Positions 41,728 to 51,132 of a stretch of 64,000 nt of DNA are shown in pieces. Position numbers and translations under genes: made by a program. The notes under the pieces were generated by a model, which searched no databases, was not told where the DNA came from, and saw only the letters and a program-made list of their open reading frames with translations. Position 1 is the first letter of the stretch. Each line of letters starts with the position of its first letter. The stretch covers positions 434,001 to 498,000 of the forward strand of contig NZ_CP011254.1 of the NCBI RefSeq assembly GCF_001006005.1, in the 5' to 3' direction. The DNA is from Serratia fonticola. GTDB taxonomy: Bacteria; Pseudomonadota; Gammaproteobacteria; Enterobacterales; Enterobacteriaceae.

Positions 41728-42651
41728 ATGTACGCTATTACCCTGCGCCAGATTGAGATTTTCCACGCGGTGATGACCACCGGCAATCTGACCGAAGCGG
41801 CGACGCTGCTGCAAACTTCACAACCGACCGTCAGCCGCGAACTGGCACGCTTCGAGAAGCTGATCCAGCTGCAATTGTTTGACCGCGTACGTGGCCGCCT
41901 TTACCCGACGGTGCAAGGCTTACGGCTGTTTGAAGAAGTGCAGCGCTCTTATTACGGCCTGGATCGCATCAAGAATGCGGCCGCCGGTATCCGGCAATTC
42001 CAGCAGGCGCAGCTTTCCATTGCCTGCCTGCCGGTGTTTTCCCAATCGCTGCTGCCTGCCGTGTGTAAACCTTTTGTCGATCGTTATCCGGAAGTGAGCT
42101 TCAGCGTGATCCCGCAGGAGTCACCGTTGCTGGAAGAGTGGCTTTCGGCACAGCGCCACGATCTGGGCCTGACGGAAAATACCCTGACGCCCGCTGGCAC
42201 CGAGCGCATGACGCTGATGACGATGAATGAAGTGTGTGTGCTGCCTGCCGGGCACCCAATGCTTGCGAAAAGCACGCTGACGCCGCAGGACTTCAACGCA
42301 GAAAACTTTATCAGCCTGTCGAGCACCGACAGCTATCGGCAACTGCTGGATGCGCTGTTCCATGAACAAGGCATCGAGCGCCGGATGGTGATGGAGACCC
42401 ACAGCGCCGCTTCGGTGTGTGCGATGGTCAAGGCCGGAGTCGGTATCTCTATCGTCAACCCGCTGACCGCGTTGGATTACGCCAATAATGGCGTTCATGT
42501 GCGGCCCTTCAGCGTCGAGGTGCCGTTTACCGTGAGCCTGATCCGCCCGCTGCACCGCCCCTCTTCCGCACTGGTCAACGCCTTTGTGCAGCACTTGCAA
42601 CAGCAGGCGCAACAGTTGCCTGCCCGCCTGGCTTCGGTGATCCAACGCTAG
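41728..42651 (+). CDS. lysR: lysA transcriptional activator LysR
   Basis: 307 residues (311 in E. coli). Founder type of the LysR family: winged helix-turn-helix at NLTEAATLLQTSQPTVSRELARFEK and an effector domain sensing diaminopimelate/lysine. Divergent from lysA as in E. coli. Ends 4 bp into the convergent LysR-type gene. Confidence 0.94.
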   Translation: MYAITLRQIEIFHAVMTTGNLTEAATLLQTSQPTVSRELARFEKLIQLQLFDRVRGRLYPTVQGLRLFEEVQRSYYGLDRIKNAAAGIRQFQQAQLSIACLPVFSQSLLPAVCKPFVDRYPEVSFSVIPQESPLLEEWLSAQRHDLGLTENTLTPAGTERMTLMTMNEVCVLPAGHPMLAKSTLTPQDFNAENFISLSSTDSYRQLLDALFHEQGIERRMVMETHSAASVCAMVKAGVGISIVNPLTALDYANNGVHVRPFSVEVPFTVSLIRPLHRPSSALVNAFVQHLQQQAQQLPARLASVIQR

Positions 42652-43556
42652 CGCAGAGTGGCGCACCAGCCAGGATCGGTGGCAAACCATTCCACCAGGA
42701 AGTCCAGCATGGTACGCAACGTGGCGGGCATTTGGCGGCGCGAGGTGTAGATGCCGTAGATCCCCATCGTCTGTGACAGATACCCCGGTAACAGTTCCAC
42801 CAACTCCCCCTTTGCCAACAATGGCGCAGCGGAATAGTAAGGCTGCATGGAGATCCCCGCCCCTTGCAGCGTTCCTGCCAACAACACCACCGACTCGTTG
42901 GCGCTGAGGTTGCCACTGACCGCCACCGCCGACTTCACGCCTTGCTCATCAAAGTGCCACAGGCTTTTACCAAAGTAGGAGTAGGTCAGGCAGTTGTGCA
43001 GGGCTAAATCCTGTGGGTGGCGCGGGGTGCCATGAGCGGCCAGATAGGCTGGAGACGCACAGATCACCGAAGCGCAGTTGGAAAGCGGCCGGGCAATCAG
43101 ATTGGGATCCAACTCATTGGTGATGCGTAGTGCCAGATCGATCCGCTCCTCCACCAGATTGACCGCCCGGTTATTCATTTGCAGATCCACCGCAACCTGA
43201 GGATGGCGCTTCAGGTACTGCGCCACCGCCCCCACCAGCGCCGTTTGGCCAAGCGATTGCGAACAGGTGATTCGTAGCAGGCCACGTAAATCGTCACTCT
43301 GCTCGTTTTCCACCAGATCGATATCTTTCGCTACCGCCAGCATTTGGCGGCAGCGCTCCAGGGTGCGTTCTCCGGCATCGGTCAGGCTGAGCCTGCGCGT
43401 AGTACGATGCAGCAATCGTGCGCCGGCCCATTGTTCCATTTGTGCCAGATAGCGCGTCACCATAGCCCGCGACATCGCCAGGGTATCCGCTGCCGCAATC
43501 ATGCTGCCGCGTTCGACGATAGTGACAAAAACCTCTGCGGCGGTAATGCGATCCAT
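42648..43556 (-). CDS. LysR-family regulator next to the MBL-DsbA pair
   Basis: 302 residues. N-terminal winged helix-turn-helix (SMIAAADTLAMSRAMVTRYLAQME) and LysR substrate domain of the CrgA-like subgroup (DLRGLLRITCSQSLGQ, LAGTLQGAGI). It faces the MBL-fold gene across 109 bp, which suggests it controls that operon. Ligand unknown. Confidence 0.85.
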   Translation of the reverse strand: MDRITAAEVFVTIVERGSMIAAADTLAMSRAMVTRYLAQMEQWAGARLLHRTTRRLSLTDAGERTLERCRQMLAVAKDIDLVENEQSDDLRGLLRITCSQSLGQTALVGAVAQYLKRHPQVAVDLQMNNRAVNLVEERIDLALRITNELDPNLIARPLSNCASVICASPAYLAAHGTPRHPQDLALHNCLTYSYFGKSLWHFDEQGVKSAVAVSGNLSANESVVLLAGTLQGAGISMQPYYSAAPLLAKGELVELLPGYLSQTMGIYGIYTSRRQMPATLRTMLDFLVEWFATDPGWCATLR

Positions 43557-43665
43557 GATTCGCTCGATTTACGCAATGAATAATTGCTTATTATCCGGTT
43601 TTTCTCCCGTTCTATGCAACCTATCATCTGGCCAACGATAACAAACACCCAAAAGGCACCTGCAC

Positions 43666-44550
43666 ATGTTTAAGAAATCATTACTGACCCTGGCCGTAAC
43701 CGGCTTCGTTTCATTCAGCACCTTCGCCAATGCGGCTAATACGTTGACCCTGGAAGTGTACAACCCAGGCGAAAAGAGCGTATTCCCGGTCTCTTCCGAG
43801 ATTGTCAGCGGCCCACACGAAGTGGCGCTGATCGATGCCCAATTCCAGCGTAACGACGCGCAGGAGCTGGTGAAAAAGATCAAGGCCACCGGTAAGAAGC
43901 TGACCACGGTCTATATCAGCCATTCGGATCCGGATTTCTATTTCGGCCTGGACGTGATCAAAGCCGCCTTCCCAGAGGCAAACATCATTGCTTCACCGGA
44001 AACGATCAAAGCGATCAATGCGACCCAGGCAGGTAAACTCGCCTATTGGGGGCCGATCCTGAAGGAGAATGCACCGCAGACCGTGATCGTGCCTCAGCCG
44101 TTGCAGGGCAGCAGCTTTAGCATTGATGGCCAACAGGTCGAAGTGAAAGGCCTCAATGGCCCAACGCCGGATAGCACCTTTGTGTGGATCCCATCGTTGA
44201 AAGCCGTGGTGGGGGGTGTGCCGGTAGCCGGTGACAATATTCATCCGTGGATTGCGGATAATCAGACTGTCGAGTCACGTGCGCATTGGCAGCAAACGCT
44301 GGAAAGCATCAAGGCGTTGAAACCGCAGGTAGTGGTTCCGGGGCACTTCCTGCCAGGAGCGGCACAAACGCTGGAGTCGGTGACCTTTACCCACAATTAC
44401 CTGACCACGCTGGAAAGCGAGTTGCCAAAAGCCAAGAACTCCGCTGAACTGATCGCGGCCATGCAGCAGCACTATCCAAAGCTGCAAGATGGTTCCAGCC
44501 TGGAACTGAGCGCCAAGGTGCTGAAAGGCGAAATGAAGTGGCCGCAGTAA
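43666..44550 (+). CDS. Exported MBL-fold protein with altered metal motif
   Basis: 294 residues with a Sec signal (cleavage near TFANA|ANT). Overall metallo-beta-lactamase fold with the VPGHFLPG segment, but the usual HxHxDH reads HSDPDFYFG (about residues 85-93), losing the second and third His. The usual GHTPGS position reads GPTPDST, losing another His. GDNIH and the late VPGH remain. It may bind metal differently or be non-hydrolytic. It starts an apparent operon with the DsbA-family gene 18 bp downstream. A periplasmic role is likely; substrate unknown. Confidence 0.82.
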   Translation: MFKKSLLTLAVTGFVSFSTFANAANTLTLEVYNPGEKSVFPVSSEIVSGPHEVALIDAQFQRNDAQELVKKIKATGKKLTTVYISHSDPDFYFGLDVIKAAFPEANIIASPETIKAINATQAGKLAYWGPILKENAPQTVIVPQPLQGSSFSIDGQQVEVKGLNGPTPDSTFVWIPSLKAVVGGVPVAGDNIHPWIADNQTVESRAHWQQTLESIKALKPQVVVPGHFLPGAAQTLESVTFTHNYLTTLESELPKAKNSAELIAAMQQHYPKLQDGSSLELSAKVLKGEMKWPQ

Positions 44551-44568
44551 AACGGTAGGAGCAAAAAC

Positions 44569-45207
44569 ATGACGACCCTGCATTACATTTTCGATCCGCT
44601 GTGCGGTTGGTGCTACGGAGCGGCACCGCTGGCCAAGGCCTTGCAGGCTATTCCGGGCCTGACCGTTGCCCTGCACGCCGGTGGCATGATGACCGGCAAT
44701 GCCCGCCGAACCATCAACGAGGAATGGCGCAATTACGTGATGCCCCATGATAAGCGGATTGCCGAGCTAACCGGCCAGCCCTTCGGCGACGGTTACTTCA
44801 ACGGCCTACTGCGTGACACCACGGCGGTGATGGACTCTGAGCCGCCGATCGTCGCGATCCTGGCAGCTGAACAGCTCGCCGGACGAGGCCTGGATATGCT
44901 GCACCGCATTCAGGAAGCTCACTACCGGGAAGGACGACGTATTGCCGATACGCCGGTGTTGGAAGCGCTGGCGAGTGAGCTGGGCCTGGATCCTGCTGCC
45001 TTTATTGCCGAGATGCGTTTGAACAGCGGCGCGCCAACGGCACAGCATATTGCCGACAGCCGTGCACTGCTCGCCAAAGTCCGTGGGCATGGCTTCCCAA
45101 CCTTTGCCCTGGAGGATAATCAAGGGCGGCTATCCCAGATCCCCGTGCAGGAGTTTTTGGGGAATGTTGAAGGCTGGAAAGCCTTGCTGAAAGATGCCGT
45201 GAAATAA
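44569..45207 (+). CDS. DsbA-family thioredoxin-fold protein
   Basis: 212 residues. Thioredoxin-like fold with an N-terminal CGWC active site (FDPLCGWCYGAAP, residues about 11-15) and an all-alpha insertion; cis-Pro is probably in GHGFPTFAL. No signal peptide, so it seems cytoplasmic, like FrnE/2-hydroxychromene isomerase relatives. Follows the MBL gene by 18 bp with TAGGAG upstream. Redox partner unknown. Confidence 0.85.
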   Translation: MTTLHYIFDPLCGWCYGAAPLAKALQAIPGLTVALHAGGMMTGNARRTINEEWRNYVMPHDKRIAELTGQPFGDGYFNGLLRDTTAVMDSEPPIVAILAAEQLAGRGLDMLHRIQEAHYREGRRIADTPVLEALASELGLDPAAFIAEMRLNSGAPTAQHIADSRALLAKVRGHGFPTFALEDNQGRLSQIPVQEFLGNVEGWKALLKDAVK

Positions 45208-45211
45208 ATCT

Positions 45212-45239
45212 GTCGGGGCGAGCACATGTTCGCCCCGAA
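45212..45239. repeat. Palindromic repeat, CATG-centred variant
   Basis: GTCGGGGCGAGCACATGTTCGCCCCGAA, 8-bp stem CGGGGCGA/TCGCCCCG, 4 nt after the DsbA-family stop. Same family as 54149-54176; likely serves as transcript end. Confidence 0.7.
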
Positions 45240-45444
45240 CATAGTTGTAACAATTTCATTTTGTGTTGTGATTAGCCGCCGCGCCCATGACATCCTCGCC
45301 TCACGCTACTCAACGTTACTAGCGCTCGCTTTATCTCCGCTGTATTGCAAATAATGAGCCACGTCAAAACTGCTTACATGTGGCGGTTTGTTTGTTACCA
45401 GCCTCGTGCCCATGCTAGAAGAAAACGATACCTTCTGGATTTTT

Positions 45445-47178
45445 ATGAACACGAGCACCACACAAAAACGAGCCGTCTGGCAATTAATCAAACCCTTTTG
45501 GGTTTCGGAAGAAAAATGGCGCGCCTGGGCGATGCTGATCGCTATCGTGGGCCTATCTCTGGGGCTGGTCTATATCAGCGTACTGATCAACCAGTGGAAC
45601 CAGGTGTTCTACGATGCCCTGCAGAATAAGAACTACCCGGTATTCAAAGCCCAGCTGTGGCGCTTTACCTATCTGGCGTTGGCTTTCATCGTGCTGGCGG
45701 TCTACAAGATCTACCTGACCCAGGGCCTACAGATGCGCTGGCGGCGCTGGATGACGGAAAAATTTATGGGCAAGTGGCTGGCACATCAGGCCTATTACCA
45801 TACCGAACAGCAGCAGATTATCGATAACCCCGATCAGCGTATCTCCGACGATCTCAACGTCCTGACCCAGTACACCTTATCTTTGTCGCTCGGCCTGCTC
45901 TCCAGCCTGGTGACGCTCTGTTCGTTTATTACCATTCTCTGGCATATCAGCGGGCCGATGACCTTTGTGATCGCCCAACATACCATTACCCTGCCCGGCT
46001 ATATGGTGTGGTTCGCCCTGCTGTACGCGGTACTGGGTTCGTTGCTGATCTGGTGGGTCGGCAAGCCGCTGGTCATGCTCGGCTTTAATCAGGAACGCTA
46101 TGAGGCGAACTTCCGTTTCGGGCTGATCCGTATCCGCGAAAATAACGATGCCATCGCGCTGTATCACGGTGAACCACGAGAGAAGCAACAGCTAAGTAAC
46201 CGCTTTGAAGCCATCCGCAGCAACTGGTGGTCGATCATGCGCATCACCCGGCGGCTGAATATCGCCAGCAACTTCTACGGCCAGTTTGCCATTGTCTTTC
46301 CGCTGCTGGTGGCGGCACCACGCTATTTCTCCGGTGCGATCCAGATGGGCGGGCTGATGCAGATCTCCTCCGCGTTTGGCCAGGTGCAAGGATCGCTGTC
46401 GTGGTTTATCGACGCGTTTACCGATCTGGCTACCTGGAAAGCCTGCGTTAACCGTCTGGCAGGCTTTAACGCGGCGGTGGACGAAGTCCATAACCAAACC
46501 CGCGGTATCAGCCTGCAACAGGAAGACCACTCGCCGCTAATGCTGCGCGATGTTGGCCTGACGCTGCCCGATGGACAGCCGCTGTTAAGTGCGGCAACCA
46601 TGACGCTGCAACGCGGTGAGCGCGTGCTGGTCGTCGGCCCTTCTGGCTGTGGTAAATCCACACTGTTGCGGGCCATTGCCGGGATCTGGCCTTACGGTTC
46701 TGGTGAGATCGGCCTGGATAAACATCTCACTACGCTGTTCCTGCCGCAGCGCAGCTATATCCCGATCGGTACGCTGCGTGAAGCGCTGAGCTATCCACAT
46801 CAGGATAAAGACTACAGCGATGAGCAGTTGTTGAAAGTCCTGGAAAACTGCCGGCTGAAGCACCTGCAACGCTGGTTGGATACCAGCGCCAACTGGAGCC
46901 ATCGCCTTTCACCGGGTGAGCAGCAGCGGTTGGCGTTTGCTCGTGCGATCCTGACCCGCCCGGATGTGCTGTTCCTGGATGAAGCCACCAGCGCGTTGGA
47001 TGATGAAACCGAGCAGTTGATGTATTGCCTGCTGGTTGATGAACTGCCCGAAGTCACGCTGGTCAGCGTGGCACACCGCAACAGCGTGGCGAAATATCAT
47101 CAGACCTGCTGGCGTTTCAGCCGTGATGAAAATGGCCCGGCCCAGATGGCGCTTAGCCCGTTGCCAATACCGAGTTAG
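45445..47178 (+). CDS. SbmA/YddA-type ABC transporter, fused permease-ATPase
   Basis: 577 residues. The N-terminal half is an SbmA/BacA-like membrane domain with about six segments and the NPDQRISDD motif of the YddA group. The C-terminal ATPase has Walker A GPSGCGKST, signature LSPGEQQR and Walker B VLFLDEATSALD. The closest known protein is E. coli YddA; substrate is unknown. ATG 45445 is chosen by family N-terminal length; upstream in-frame TTG and ATG codons exist and no ribosome site is clear for any. Confidence 0.85.
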   Translation: MNTSTTQKRAVWQLIKPFWVSEEKWRAWAMLIAIVGLSLGLVYISVLINQWNQVFYDALQNKNYPVFKAQLWRFTYLALAFIVLAVYKIYLTQGLQMRWRRWMTEKFMGKWLAHQAYYHTEQQQIIDNPDQRISDDLNVLTQYTLSLSLGLLSSLVTLCSFITILWHISGPMTFVIAQHTITLPGYMVWFALLYAVLGSLLIWWVGKPLVMLGFNQERYEANFRFGLIRIRENNDAIALYHGEPREKQQLSNRFEAIRSNWWSIMRITRRLNIASNFYGQFAIVFPLLVAAPRYFSGAIQMGGLMQISSAFGQVQGSLSWFIDAFTDLATWKACVNRLAGFNAAVDEVHNQTRGISLQQEDHSPLMLRDVGLTLPDGQPLLSAATMTLQRGERVLVVGPSGCGKSTLLRAIAGIWPYGSGEIGLDKHLTTLFLPQRSYIPIGTLREALSYPHQDKDYSDEQLLKVLENCRLKHLQRWLDTSANWSHRLSPGEQQRLAFARAILTRPDVLFLDEATSALDDETEQLMYCLLVDELPEVTLVSVAHRNSVAKYHQTCWRFSRDENGPAQMALSPLPIPS

Positions 47179-47188
47179 TCTCAACATA

Positions 47189-47227
47189 CAAGGGGATTCC
47201 ATTCCCATAGAGAACCGGGTCCCCTTG
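47189..47227. terminator. Bidirectional terminator between the ABC gene and agaF
   Basis: CAAGGGGA/TCCCCTTG, 8-bp outer stem with an inner GGG/CCC region, between convergent stops. Confidence 0.5.
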
Positions 47228-47228
47228 A

Positions 47229-47663
47229 TTAAATCCCATCCGCCTCGGCGTTGGCGCATTTCACCTTACGCCGTTCGTGCCACAGGCTGGTCAAGCCGCG
47301 TTTGCCGCAGGCCAGCGCCATGTCGCGGAACTCAGTCAGGCTCAGCCCTTCGCGCTCCAGCATCATTTCGGCAGCCAACTGCATATTCACCCCGGTCAGC
47401 ACCTCACAGTTGCCATGCGCATCAGCCAACTCGCATGCGCTCCGAAATGGCGATCCCCCCAGCATATCGGTAAGAAAAACCACGCCGTCCGGCTGCGCTA
47501 CCGCTTGCAGCGCGGCACTCAACGCCACTTTCAGTTCCGCCGTGCCCATATGGACAGGGAAATCCACCGCGATACAGGCGGGTTGTTCCCCCACCACCTG
47601 CTCTACCGCCTGTAGCAGGCCGCTGGCGAAACCGCCGTGGCCGGTAATGACAATTCCTGGCAT
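47229..47663 (-). CDS. agaF: PTS mannose-family EIIA, AgaF-like
   Basis: 144 residues. Mannose-type EIIA with the phospho-histidine in IVITGHGGFASGL (about residue 9) and FLTDMLGGSPFR. The C-terminal half resembles E. coli AgaF (CGKRGLTSLWHE). It takes phosphate from HPr for the AgaV EIIB. Last gene of the kbaZ-agaVWEF operon. Whether the sugar is N-acetylgalactosamine is inferred from similarity. Confidence 0.85.
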   Translation of the reverse strand: MPGIVITGHGGFASGLLQAVEQVVGEQPACIAVDFPVHMGTAELKVALSAALQAVAQPDGVVFLTDMLGGSPFRSACELADAHGNCEVLTGVNMQLAAEMMLEREGLSLTEFRDMALACGKRGLTSLWHERRKVKCANAEADGI

Positions 47664-47673
47664 GTTCTCTTCC

Positions 47674-48567
47674 TCACAGCAAACCGATAAATTTACCCAC
47701 TACGCCAATCACCACCGTCACACCGATCAGTTTCACCGGTGAGAAACCACGCTTCATCAGGAAGAACACCAACAACGTGAAGCACAGCGGCAACAGGTTG
47801 GGCATCAACTTATCGAGCACGTCCGTTTGCAACGCGACGGTGGCCTTACCGGCATGCATGATCAGCGGCGTAGAAAGATGCACATAAGAGGCCACCAGCG
47901 CACCGATGACCGTCATGCCCACGATCGACGCCGCATGGGATATTCGTTTGGTATGGGTTTTCAACAGCGTCAGCGCACTGGTGCCCGCCTGATAGCCATA
48001 GTGCGCCAGCCCAAAGCGCAGCCCGAAGTGGAACACGTTGAACAACAGCAGGAACACTATCGGCCCAAACAGGCTGCCCTCCAGCGCCAGGGATGCCCCG
48101 ATGCCCGCACAGATCGGCAACAGCGTCAGCCAGAACAGCGCATCGCCAATGCCTCCCAACGGCCCCATCAGCGCCACTTTCACCGCTCGAATGGTGGAGA
48201 CTTTTTCCTTGTTTTGCTCCATCGCCAGCACCAACCCCGAAAGGAAGGTGACGTCGAAGGGATGCACGTTGATAAACTCCATATGCATCTTCATCGAATT
48301 CGCCAGATCCTGAGGATTGCGGTGGATCTTGCGCAAGCCAGGGATCAGGGTGTATAGCCAGCCACCGGCCTGCATACGTTCATAGTTGAACGATGCCTGC
48401 AGCAGCAGCGAGCGCCAGGCCATGCGGTTGATATCACTGCGCGTCAGCGCTTCTGCTGGCTGGCTATCAACATAGTCATCCTGCTCTACCTGGCTGGTGG
48501 CCAATGCCTGTTCCAGGCGTTTTGCGGCCTTTTGCGCCAGCAGATCGTCAGAATCATCAAATGCCAT
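47674..48567 (-). CDS. agaE: PTS mannose-family EIID, AgaE-like
   Basis: 297 residues. EIID membrane component with the family stretch RSLLLQASFNYERMQ near residue 55, GPLGGIGDALFW near residue 135 and hydrophobic C-terminal segments. Works with EIIC for sugar passage through the inner membrane. Overlaps agaW by 11 bp. Confidence 0.86.
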   Translation of the reverse strand: MAFDDSDDLLAQKAAKRLEQALATSQVEQDDYVDSQPAEALTRSDINRMAWRSLLLQASFNYERMQAGGWLYTLIPGLRKIHRNPQDLANSMKMHMEFINVHPFDVTFLSGLVLAMEQNKEKVSTIRAVKVALMGPLGGIGDALFWLTLLPICAGIGASLALEGSLFGPIVFLLLFNVFHFGLRFGLAHYGYQAGTSALTLLKTHTKRISHAASIVGMTVIGALVASYVHLSTPLIMHAGKATVALQTDVLDKLMPNLLPLCFTLLVFFLMKRGFSPVKLIGVTVVIGVVGKFIGLL

Positions 48568-49336
48568 CTTCGGCGTCCTCCGGTTGAACAGGCTTTCTGG
48601 TCACGTCCGCATCTGCCCGTTGACTGTTAAAGAAATCGATCAGCGCGATCGCCAATGCCCCCAGCGCCACCGCCAGGATCGGCAGCTTAAGGAAAGTCAC
48701 CGAAATAAAACCGAGGATGAAATACGCCACGTAGGTTTTCTTCATCATCACTTTCATCAGCAGTGAGAAGCCGATTGCCGGCATCATGCCGCCCGCTACC
48801 GCCAGCCCATCCAGCAGCCAGGTCGGCGCTTTCTGCACCATGGCACTGGCCGCATCGGCACCGAAGTAGATCGGCAAGAACGCCACCACAAAGTAGAAAA
48901 CAAACAGAATGCTGATGCCGAGGTAGTTCACCCGCTCAACGCCGCGCCAGTTCAGTTCCTGCACCATGCGATCGCAGCGGTGCATCATGGGTGAAAACGC
49001 GGTGAACAGCAGCGTGATGCAGCCCTGTACTGCAATGGCGAACGGCACCGCCACGCCAATGGCCACCTTGGGATCGGCCTTGGTGAGGATGGCAAACGCC
49101 GTGCCGACCACCCCGCCGATAACCACGTTAGGCGGTTGTGCACCGGCCAATGGCACCATGCCCATCCATACCAACTCCAGCGTCCCGCCCACCAATAAGC
49201 CGGTGGTGACATCCCCCAGGATCAGGCCAACCAGTGGCCCCATTACTACCGGGCGATGGAAGTGGGTCAGACCGTTAAACAGGTCGACCCCGGCCAACCC
49301 CGCCAGCAATGCAATCAATAACGCGTCAGTTAACAT
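48557..49336 (-). CDS. agaW: PTS mannose-family EIIC, AgaW-like
   Basis: 259 residues, polytopic inner-membrane EIIC. Motifs RPVVMGPLVGLILGD and GAQPPNVVIGG are typical of the family. The ATG at 49336 has GGGGGA upstream; a start at 49354 would overlap agaV. Unlike the truncated AgaW of E. coli K-12 it appears full length. Confidence 0.86.
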   Translation of the reverse strand: MLTDALLIALLAGLAGVDLFNGLTHFHRPVVMGPLVGLILGDVTTGLLVGGTLELVWMGMVPLAGAQPPNVVIGGVVGTAFAILTKADPKVAIGVAVPFAIAVQGCITLLFTAFSPMMHRCDRMVQELNWRGVERVNYLGISILFVFYFVVAFLPIYFGADAASAMVQKAPTWLLDGLAVAGGMMPAIGFSLLMKVMMKKTYVAYFILGFISVTFLKLPILAVALGALAIALIDFFNSQRADADVTRKPVQPEDAEDGI

Positions 49337-49350
49337 GCTTCCCCCTGCGC

Positions 49351-49827
49351 TCAAGCGAGCAGTTTGCCTATCGCTTCACCGGCTTCATCCGGCACCCGGC
49401 GCACCTCGCAGGCTACGCCCAACGCCGCCAGCTCACGAAAGGCGGCAATGTCATCGTCATCCACCGAGACCGTTTTGTGGATTTGCCGTTTCCCTGCGGC
49501 GAAGTGCATATTGCCAACGTTGACAAAGGTGATGGGCACCCCGCCCTGCACCAGCGTCAACACGTCCTGCGGCGTTTTGCACACCAGAAAAATCTTTTGC
49601 CGATCCGCCGCCTTATGGATCACGTCGATGGTTTTTTGCAGGGTGAAGTAACGGGTCTGCACGCCTTCCGCGACCACCATGTCCATCAGGTTTTGCTGTA
49701 CCAGATCGGCGGCGGCATCATCGTTGGCCACCACCACCAGATTGGCGCCCAGCGTATTGGTCCAGGTCACCCCGACCTGGCCATGTACCAGGCGGTTATC
49801 GATACGGGTCATCAGAATATTGGGCAT
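49351..49827 (-). CDS. agaV: PTS mannose-family EIIB, AgaV-like
   Basis: 158 residues. EIIB with the phospho-histidine in IDNRLVHGQVGVTW (His 15). Strong match to E. coli AgaV including DRQKIFLVCKTP and NVGNMHFA, supporting N-acetylgalactosamine-type specificity. It is one base downstream of kbaZ. Confidence 0.88.
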   Translation of the reverse strand: MPNILMTRIDNRLVHGQVGVTWTNTLGANLVVVANDDAAADLVQQNLMDMVVAEGVQTRYFTLQKTIDVIHKAADRQKIFLVCKTPQDVLTLVQGGVPITFVNVGNMHFAAGKRQIHKTVSVDDDDIAAFRELAALGVACEVRRVPDEAGEAIGKLLA

Positions 49828-49828
49828 A

Positions 49829-51112
49829 TCAGCGCACCTCCGGGTAACAGGCTGAGTGGTAGTCTTCGAGCACCTGGGTAATTTTGTGGATCACCCAATC
49901 TTGCGGATCCTGGCTCAGCTCACCGGCATTCAAGGCCCGTGCCTGATCGGGTAAATACTGGCTGAGTAAGGCCAGCGGGATTGGGTTGCTCCGTAGATTG
50001 TCCATCAGCGCATCCACTGCCTGCTGAACCTGTGGCTGCGGCCAGTAATAGCGCACGCGATCGCTCAGGCTGTAGTGCCGATCCAGATACTGTTGATGCG
50101 GGCTGCCGTGATAATAGCGGCTCCACTGCTGCGGCTGTTCGCGCATCACCTGCTCAAGCGTGGCGCACAGCTGGGCCGAACGATGCTCCCCCAACCATTC
50201 ACGCTCGATACGATCGAGGGCAAACAGCGCCTCACGCAGCGCAAAGGTGAGCGCCGGGCCAACTTTCAGAATGGCGAAATGGTCACGCACCAGCTGCGAA
50301 TAGGCCTTGGGTGCCTGGTAATCGGTCGAATGGGCCTCATACAGCAGCCCCGGCTGGCGTTCGATAAAGCGGCTTAACTCCTGCGCCGCCTGCGGTTGGT
50401 AATGTTCGACGCTGTGATGGTCGAACTCGACGCCGGGTTGCACCACCAAGGCGATCACTCGAGACCAGGCGCTGCTCAGCTCTGCCTGCAGCCAGGCATG
50501 ACGGTGCGCCTCTAACGTGACGGAGACAGCCTGTGGCGTAGTCACCTGGATGCCTTGCAGCGTTTCCTGCGCTCCACCCGGTACCGGAACTTCGGTTCCG
50601 ATCACATACACCGGAGCTTCACCACCCGCTTGCTGCCAGGCTCGTTCCGCCACCGCGCACAGGCGCGCCGCACGCTGTGCCACCACTTCATCTCCCAACG
50701 GGGTAGGATCGTCAGCGCAGGACATGGAGCAGTCGAGGTGGATCTTGCGAAATCCGGCGCGCACATAGTCGTCAATCAGGGTTTCGGATAGCGCCATCGC
50801 CTCTTGTGCCGGGCGGTCTTGCCAGGCGTTGGGGCCAAGATGATCGCCCCCCAGCCAAATAGCGCTCCTTGGCAACCCGATGTCATCCGCCATCTGCCAC
50901 AGTGCATCACGAAACTGTGCGGCGGTCTGGCCGGTATAGCCGCCAAACTGGTTAACCTGGTTTGACGTCGCCTCGATCAATACCGGTGTGCCACGTGCCT
51001 TTGCTTGCCGCAAGGCGGCCTGCAATACCCAAGGATGCGCGGAGCAAACGGAAAATATCCCCACCGGCTGGCCGGCCTTGTGCTGTGCTACCAGTTGTAA
51101 CCACTGCTGCAT
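49829..51112 (-). CDS. kbaZ: Tagatose-1,6-bisphosphate aldolase non-catalytic subunit KbaZ/GatZ
   Basis: 427 residues (426 in E. coli KbaZ). GatZ/KbaZ family; in E. coli it stabilises and stimulates the catalytic KbaY. Motifs SAHPWVLQAAL, EATSNQVNQFGGYTG, LGGDHLGPN, IHLDCSMSC and EVPVPGGA are all present. No KbaY-type gene lies in this operon or elsewhere in the window, so the partner must be supplied from another locus or the protein acts otherwise. Confidence 0.92.
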   Translation of the reverse strand: MQQWLQLVAQHKAGQPVGIFSVCSAHPWVLQAALRQAKARGTPVLIEATSNQVNQFGGYTGQTAAQFRDALWQMADDIGLPRSAIWLGGDHLGPNAWQDRPAQEAMALSETLIDDYVRAGFRKIHLDCSMSCADDPTPLGDEVVAQRAARLCAVAERAWQQAGGEAPVYVIGTEVPVPGGAQETLQGIQVTTPQAVSVTLEAHRHAWLQAELSSAWSRVIALVVQPGVEFDHHSVEHYQPQAAQELSRFIERQPGLLYEAHSTDYQAPKAYSQLVRDHFAILKVGPALTFALREALFALDRIEREWLGEHRSAQLCATLEQVMREQPQQWSRYYHGSPHQQYLDRHYSLSDRVRYYWPQPQVQQAVDALMDNLRSNPIPLALLSQYLPDQARALNAGELSQDPQDWVIHKITQVLEDYHSACYPEVR

Positions 51113-51132
51113 GAATCCCCCATGAGGGCGCC

